DNA of 64,000 nt from Adineta vaga (Eukaryota; Rotifera): positions 372,001-436,000 of the forward strand of contig CP075495.1 of NCBI GenBank assembly GCA_021613535.1, in the 5' to 3' direction. Position numbers and translations under genes: made by a program. The notes beneath the pieces were generated by a model. The model had not been told where the DNA came from, searched no databases, and saw nothing but the letters and a program-made list of their open reading frames with translations. Positions 59,089 to 64,000 of the stretch are shown piece by piece (position 1 is the first letter of the stretch; each line of letters starts with the position of its first letter).

Positions 59089-60021
59089 TATTCCGAAAAG
59101 TTACACATTCCGGAATTGTTTGACCCACTAAAGTGACTGCCATTCAATTCCGGAATTCATCTCATCCCATTCCGGAATTCCTTACACTCGATTATTACTG
59201 ATCCAATCTAATTCCTAGCAACTCCTGCCAATTCCGGAATTGTCTGACATATAGAAAAGGATTAACATGCAGATGGATGTGCAATCCTAGCATTGCACCC
59301 ACAAGAAATGACCAGAAATTCCTGTCTATTCCGGAATTGCAAATCTATATAGTATAATCACATAACCCTGCATAAGTAGCCATGAAAAGTAAAAGCGGAA
59401 TTCCGGAATTCCGCTCGGGATTTCGATCGATTGATGAAGTTGGCGTATTCTTCAACTAACATATCTTAGCAATTCCGGATTTACTAGGAAATGCAGGAAT
59501 TCCTACAAATTCCGGAATTGCAAATCTATATAGTATAACCAGATAATCATACATTAGTAGCCATGAAAAATAAAAGCGGAATTCCGGAATTCGTGCATAT
59601 CCGGAATAGGCAGGAATGTGCAGGAAATGCAGGAATTCCTGCCAAATCACAGTTACTCCGGATATGCATGAATTCCGGAATTCCGCTCGGGAATTCAGTT
59701 GAGCGTTTAGGATGATCTTTTCTTCAACTAATATATCTTAGCTATTCCGGAATAGGCAGGAAATGCAGGCATTCCTGCCATATCCTAGCTATTACGGATG
59801 TGCACGAATTCCGGAATTCCGTTCGGGATTTCGATCGATTGATGAGGGTGACGTATTCTTCAACTAATATATCTTAGCAATTCCGGAATAAGCAGGAATT
59901 TGATAGCATTTGTAGGAATGGAATCAAGCAGTTCCGGATTGGAATAAGAGGAATTCCGGAATTGAACTGTCATTAGTAGTGTGGATTAAGCGCATTCCGG
60001 AATGTGTAACTTTTGGGAATA
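59089..60021. mobile_element. CCGGAATT-rich foldback element with 28-nt terminal inverted repeats
   Basis: The ends are TATTCCGAAAAGTTACACAT (59089 on) and, reverse-complemented, TATTCCCAAAAGTTACACAT (ending 60021); the inverted match runs over 28 nt with one mismatch. The inside is packed with CCGGAATT, GGAATTCCGGAATTCC and GCAGGAATTCCTGCC palindromes, and contains 3-4 imperfect direct copies of a ~180-250-nt unit, each with a block like TCGATCGATTGATGA-CGTATTCTTCAACTAA-ATATCTTAGC (59420, 59715, 59835). No coding capacity. It fits a non-autonomous foldback or satellite-type DNA transposon relic. Confidence 0.7.
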
Positions 60022-60367
60022 GGAAATATTCTCGTGAAATATTCCAAAATTTTGGTTTCTTTTATACAAAAGGAGAGAGACAATAAATAAGATTCTACAA
60101 AGAAGAGAACGATAAATAGCCAGTAGAACATAATGCAAAGATCAGTCAGTACATTTATTAGAAGTTAAAAATGAATACCTTAAAGAAGTTTTCTAAGAAA
60201 ACTGAATCGGTTCAAATGTATTATGTTTTAACTAATTGCTTTTTTTTCTTTAATATTTTAAGTAATTGTGTATTGATCGTGATGTCCTTGGGAAGTTGAT
60301 GGTTTCAAAAGGTGTTTCCATTCCGAAACAAACTATTCTGATTGTTTAGCTCTATTTATATTTTATC
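60022..60367. promoter_or_regulatory. Upstream region of the membrane protein gene
   Basis: No gene. TATTTATATTTTATC lies just before the start codon. Confidence 0.35.
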
Positions 60368-63300
60368 ATGAATTTCAAAGCTGTACTTCATCGGCTCTAT
60401 GAATGGTTATCTACTTACAATCTTTTTATAACTGAATTAGATGTGAATGATGATGATCAAGAAGATTCAGTAGCTGTTGTTCGACATCAAAGATATACTA
60501 CTTGGTTCTACGTTCTTCTTCTTTTGAGTAAACAAAAAAATAATTCTATGATGATTTCAATGAATTTGACCGTTTCGTTTTTCTTTTAGTGTCACTCTAC
60601 GTTATTTTCTTCGTTTCTTTCACAAGACCTCATCCTCGAACGATTATTGTTACAGATGTGACACCATCCATCTTCAATGAATTACGTCTGAAATATCCCA
60701 CAACTCTTTCATGTCCATGTTCAAAAACTACAATATCATTTCAAACTTTTGTTTCTAATTCTTTTACATTTCATCCTATTTGTTCGAGTGTTTTCGTTGG
60801 TCAACAATGGATTGAAGGACTGTATTTAATCAATGCAAGTGACTTTGGAACATTAGATTTTCGTAAGACAGCTCATTCTCAGGTAAATGAACAGATGCTA
60901 TTAAAGAAATCTATATCTTCACTAGAAACAAGTTTTAATTACAACTGAATCGGAGTTTTAAATACCTGTCATCTATGACTACATCCAAAGGAATTTATAA
61001 TTAGAATTGTACTAAAAGATTAATTTATGAAAGACTTCACTAAAATTGTTTTCAGTGATAAATCTATGAGTTTTGATTAGCTCCAAATTGATAAGGACGT
61101 ATACATACTTTTATATCAAGTGTATTGTAAGGATTAATATGTTTACGTTATGGAGGGAGACCCCTCCCTATATAACCCCAGATATTAGAAGAAATCATAT
61201 TTTCGAATTTCGAGCTGAACATTTACCTGTCTGAGAAGTTTTTAACACGGTCTATTTAAGATATAAACTTGTACGATATAGATCCTTCTTTTTAATTTTT
61301 ATTTGCACCACATGTGATGTCTACAGACAAAAAAATCATTGAAATCGAGGGCATGGCAAATCTCAAATTGTAACCAGTTTTGAAAAAATTTCTGATAAGA
61401 TTTCTGCTTTTTCATCAGAAATTTAGTCAAACACTCTAAAACACTAGAATGAAAACTGCAGGAAATCAGAAATCTGCTTTTCAACTTTGAAAATTTTCAC
61501 ATCTCTTCTTGCATCTTTAAAGATATTTACATTGTCTAGACTATATGACCTGTTAGATTACATAGATAAGGAGAAATCAGAAATCTACTTTTCAAATTTT
61601 AAAATCTCTTGTATCATATTTAGAGATATTTGCCTTATCAATACTATGACCTGCTAGATTACATTGAGAAGAAGAAATCAGAAATCTACTTTTCAATTTT
61701 GAAAATTTTCACATCTCTTCTTGCATCTTTAAAGATATTTACATTGTCTAGACTATATGACCTGTTAGATTACATAGATAAGGAGAAATCAGAAATCTAC
61801 TTTTCAAATTTTAAAATCTCTTGTATCATATTTAGAGATATTTGCCTTATCAATACTATGACCTGCTAGATTACACTGAGAAGAAGAAATCAGAAATCTA
61901 CTTTTCAAATTTTAAAATCCATTCTATCATATATAAAGATATTTGCCTTATCTATACTATATGATGTGCTAGATCAGATAGAAAAGAAGAAATCAGAAAT
62001 CTACTTTTCATTTTTGAAAATTTCAAATTCCTCTTTTGTCACGAGGAATCTTATCATTCGTACAATGGTTTCAATGGACAGCAAAAATATATAAGCCAGA
62101 AAAGAGAAGGATTTGTTGGCAAAGAAAATGATGTTAACTGAAAAGATAATGTCGTTTTCCTATAAGTTAGCATCATTCAGTTGGCACGCTAGTCCTTTTT
62201 CTTCACAAATTTCACTTTCTGCTATTCATTTAAGTCATTTTATGAATGATAAAACGTTCTGTGTAGAGTACGGAAGAATTCTTCAAATTTTTCATATAAA
62301 ACTACATTTCTGATTTCTGCCTCTGCTAACCATTGAAGTTATTGCATAAATTATAAAAACTTTGAATAACAGAATTGAATAAATTTTAAAATTTTACATT
62401 GAGACGTAGATTTCTGATTTCTGGTTCCCTATAACTTATTAGCGTTATTTAATAAACGATGAAAATTTTCAAAATACTAGAACTTTTTGTCAAAATTTCG
62501 CATAGAAGAGTAAATTTCTGATTTCTAATTCATCTGTTTGAAGTCATGTAATTTAAAAATTTTCAAAAATTAAAATTTTCAAAAAATTAAATTTTCAAAA
62601 AATTAAATTTTCAAAAATTTTGACATGCTATTTCGAAAATTTGTATTCATTTGATATTTGCCACTCCATGTTGAAATCAGAAGAAGACGCCTATGAAGGT
62701 TCTCCCGTCAGTCATAGAGGAATTTAACAACGAATAATCAGCACTATCAAAAGATATCAAATGTCTATGTCCACCAATCTCGGATTGTGTCGTCTATGAT
62801 AAATTGATTTGAGCTCAACTGTCATATCGTCGTAAACCGCAGTTAAATCTAATGTTTAACTTTCTATCTAAAAAAATTTTCAAGTTTTCTACAAAAAAAT
62901 CATAACTTATAAGCAGAAAAGACACAGATACTAAGCAAATTAAAGTAAATAATTGAAAATTAGAGGTATACAAAAATGTATAGAATTTTTCCATTAAATC
63001 ATTGTGATACGCCGCGTATTCTATTTTAATATTTCTAATTCGAACTAATTCTTTTATTTGACTTTATTTTGATTTAGTTTAAACTTTTATCAAATCTTTG
63101 TTCATATTCTAAAGATACAATATCTCAAGTACAGAATGATCTTAACAATACAGAACTTGTCAGTGTTGATCTTATGTCTGAAGAAAAGATTCGAAATGAA
63201 ATCGATGCCATTGTTGAACTATTGAGGGACAATGTTGCCTCTCATATTCGTTCCTCCTTAACCTATTTAAAAATAATCAATCAAGCAAATTACTTAATTA

Positions 63301-63632
63301 CCTCTCTCAATACAAAAGTAATCATTTCATATGATAGTTCTATACGTGAAACTATCGGTCAATGGATAACTGATACTGATACTTCATTCGAATTAGAATG
63401 GAACACACCTGCTTGCATCGACATCGTTAAAATTCCAATTAGAAATGCTACTTTCATACGAACCACACCTCCTAGCCTAGTTTCGTTTGAACCTCTTCTT
63501 CATTTTGCAATTATCAACGGGTTCTTTGCAAGTTGCACCACACTTGAAGCACTTCTTCCAAGTACTCTCGATTGTTTATATGATATCAATTGTATTGAAT
63601 TATTGATCGAATACTTTCCATCACTCATTCAA
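60368..63632 (+). CDS. Lineage-specific membrane protein, 5' three exons (partial)
   Basis: Exons 60368-60527, 60590-60882 and 63078-63632 join in phase, giving 336 codons without a stop. The last exon ends with a GTATGT donor at 63633, and the rest is not found before the window end. A short cytosolic start is followed by one hydrophobic helix (WFYVLLLLMSLYVIFFVSF, split by intron 1) and an ectodomain with LSCPCSKTTISFQTFVSN, HPICSSVFVGQQWIEGLY, DFRKTAHSQ, then LLSNLCSYSKDTI and TLDCLYDINCIELLIEYFPS. I recognise this as an uncharacterised bdelloid family with an SCPCS motif and paired Cys; relatives have a second C-terminal helix. Intron 2 is 2,195 nt, about forty times the local norm, and filled with repeats. 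The missing end means it is either truncated or continues beyond 64000. Confidence 0.7.
60883..63077. other. 2.2-kb repeat-filled intron
   Basis: Contains a hairpin GGAGGGAGACCCCTCCCT (61154-61171), the ~104-bp tandem repeat, inverted GATTTCTGATTTCT motifs and a ~16-nt AAATTTTCAAAAAATT array at 62565-62622. No coding exon was identified inside. Confidence 0.6.
61463..62035. repeat. ~104-bp tandem repeat, about 5.5 copies in two alternating forms
   Basis: Units start with GAAATCAGAAATCTACTTTTC near 61464, 61574, 61677, 61784, 61887 and 61990. Form A has TTTTGAAAATTTTCACATCTCTTC and CTAGACTATATGACCTG; form B has TTTTAAAATCTCTTGTATCAT and CAATACTATGACCTG. The order A-B-A-B-B'-A' shows a ~210-bp dimer was duplicated. 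Outside the array the core occurs in the opposite orientation (GATTTCTGATTTC at 62308, 62411 and 62515). Confidence 0.8.
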
Positions 63633-64000
63633 GTATGTATCCATATCGATGTATTCCAACGTCAAAAACGACGTCTTAAACGATGTGAAACGACTAGAAA
63701 TTGCTTCTGTGATTGGAGTGGGTGGTGATCTTTTGAAGCAGTTTTTCACCTTTTGTGATATCGTAAGCCGTGCGTAAATTGAACGATACAGTCTGTGTGT
63801 GACCTGCGTGAGAAATATTTTTGATCATGATCACTAATGTTACACTATTTATAGAGTAGAGATGTGCGAGACCAAGTTTTCCCCATTGTTCTCGATCTGA
63901 ATCTCGACAAATCTGATATAGTTCTGGTCTTGGTCTCGATAGTTGTAGTTTTTTTGAATATCTGACTCGATAATCATAATTGAGACCAAAAGAAAAAATG
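63633..64000. other. End of window, unassigned
   Basis: Follows the third exon of the membrane gene; probably intron or a truncated 3' part. Near the end GGTCTCGAT/GAGACCAAG motifs occur in both directions (63870-63990), suggesting an inverted-repeat sequence. Confidence 0.35.

Noticed and set aside
9456-59650. Change of genetic code (UGA as Trp) to explain the in-frame TGAs
   Set aside because: Several intact genes in the window end with TGA, and Trp is encoded by TGG throughout.
61463-62035. CRISPR-like array
   Set aside because: Repeats are head-to-tail ~104-bp units without unique spacers, in a eukaryotic intron.

Overview
The window looks like nuclear DNA of a bdelloid rotifer (Adineta/Rotaria type). 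The reasons are: about 30% GC; compact genes on both strands with very short GT-AG introns (mostly 35-70 nt) and TTATAG/TTTTAG acceptors; gene families I associate with bdelloids (NAD:arginine ADP-ribosyltransferases, FG-GAP and NHL membrane proteins, DQY-type rhodopsin GPCRs, TLDc proteins, F-box proteins); at least one bacterial-looking long exon; and TGTGGG-type G-rich motifs, which I recall as the bdelloid telomere unit. Species cannot be fixed from the sequence. Exon joins were worked out by hand from splice sites, phase and length divisible by three; none is backed by transcript data.

Left part (0.4-12.3 kb): a decayed dynamin-like GTPase/kinase/RING gene (-); a small secreted protein (-); a TMEM272-like four-helix membrane protein (+); a TLDc protein with a hydrophobic insert (-); and a six-exon gene that appears to join a stonustoxin-like pore-forming module to an EF-hand calcium sensor (-), with one in-frame TGA.

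Middle left (12.4-23 kb): a striking single gene encoding an ADP-ribosyltransferase, a transmembrane helix and 14 FG-GAP/VCBS repeats (+); a four-exon cytochrome P450 (+); a GPCR (+); a zinc-ribbon hypothetical protein (+); and a broken NHL-type membrane gene that ends at a G-rich array.

Centre (23.4-36.2 kb): a 1,178-residue protein with a VioB-type ferritin-like domain, nearly intronless and a candidate horizontal acquisition (+); a NIDO-AMOP-VWD surface protein whose conserved Trp codon in the VWD start is TGA (-); ankyrin and leucine-rich-repeat pseudogenes; and a secreted protein with nine copies of a KK-punctuated repeat (-).

Right centre (36.8-56.2 kb): a second GPCR (-), a GT61 glycosyltransferase (+), a LamG-type protein (+), an F-box/LRR gene made of six perfect 84-nt phase-0 exons (+), a DUF229 sulfatase-like protein (+), a beta-lactamase-like serine hydrolase (-), a PARP with a PBZ-like finger (+), a protein kinase with DLG in place of DFG (-), two tandem F-box paralogues (+) and TFIIS (+).

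Right end (56.2-64 kb): mostly non-coding and repeat-rich. It includes a CCGGAATT foldback element with 28-nt terminal inverted repeats and the first three exons of a membrane protein whose 2.2-kb intron holds a ~104-bp tandem repeat. At least six short inverted-repeat elements with TGTGGG-like arms are dispersed between genes across the window.
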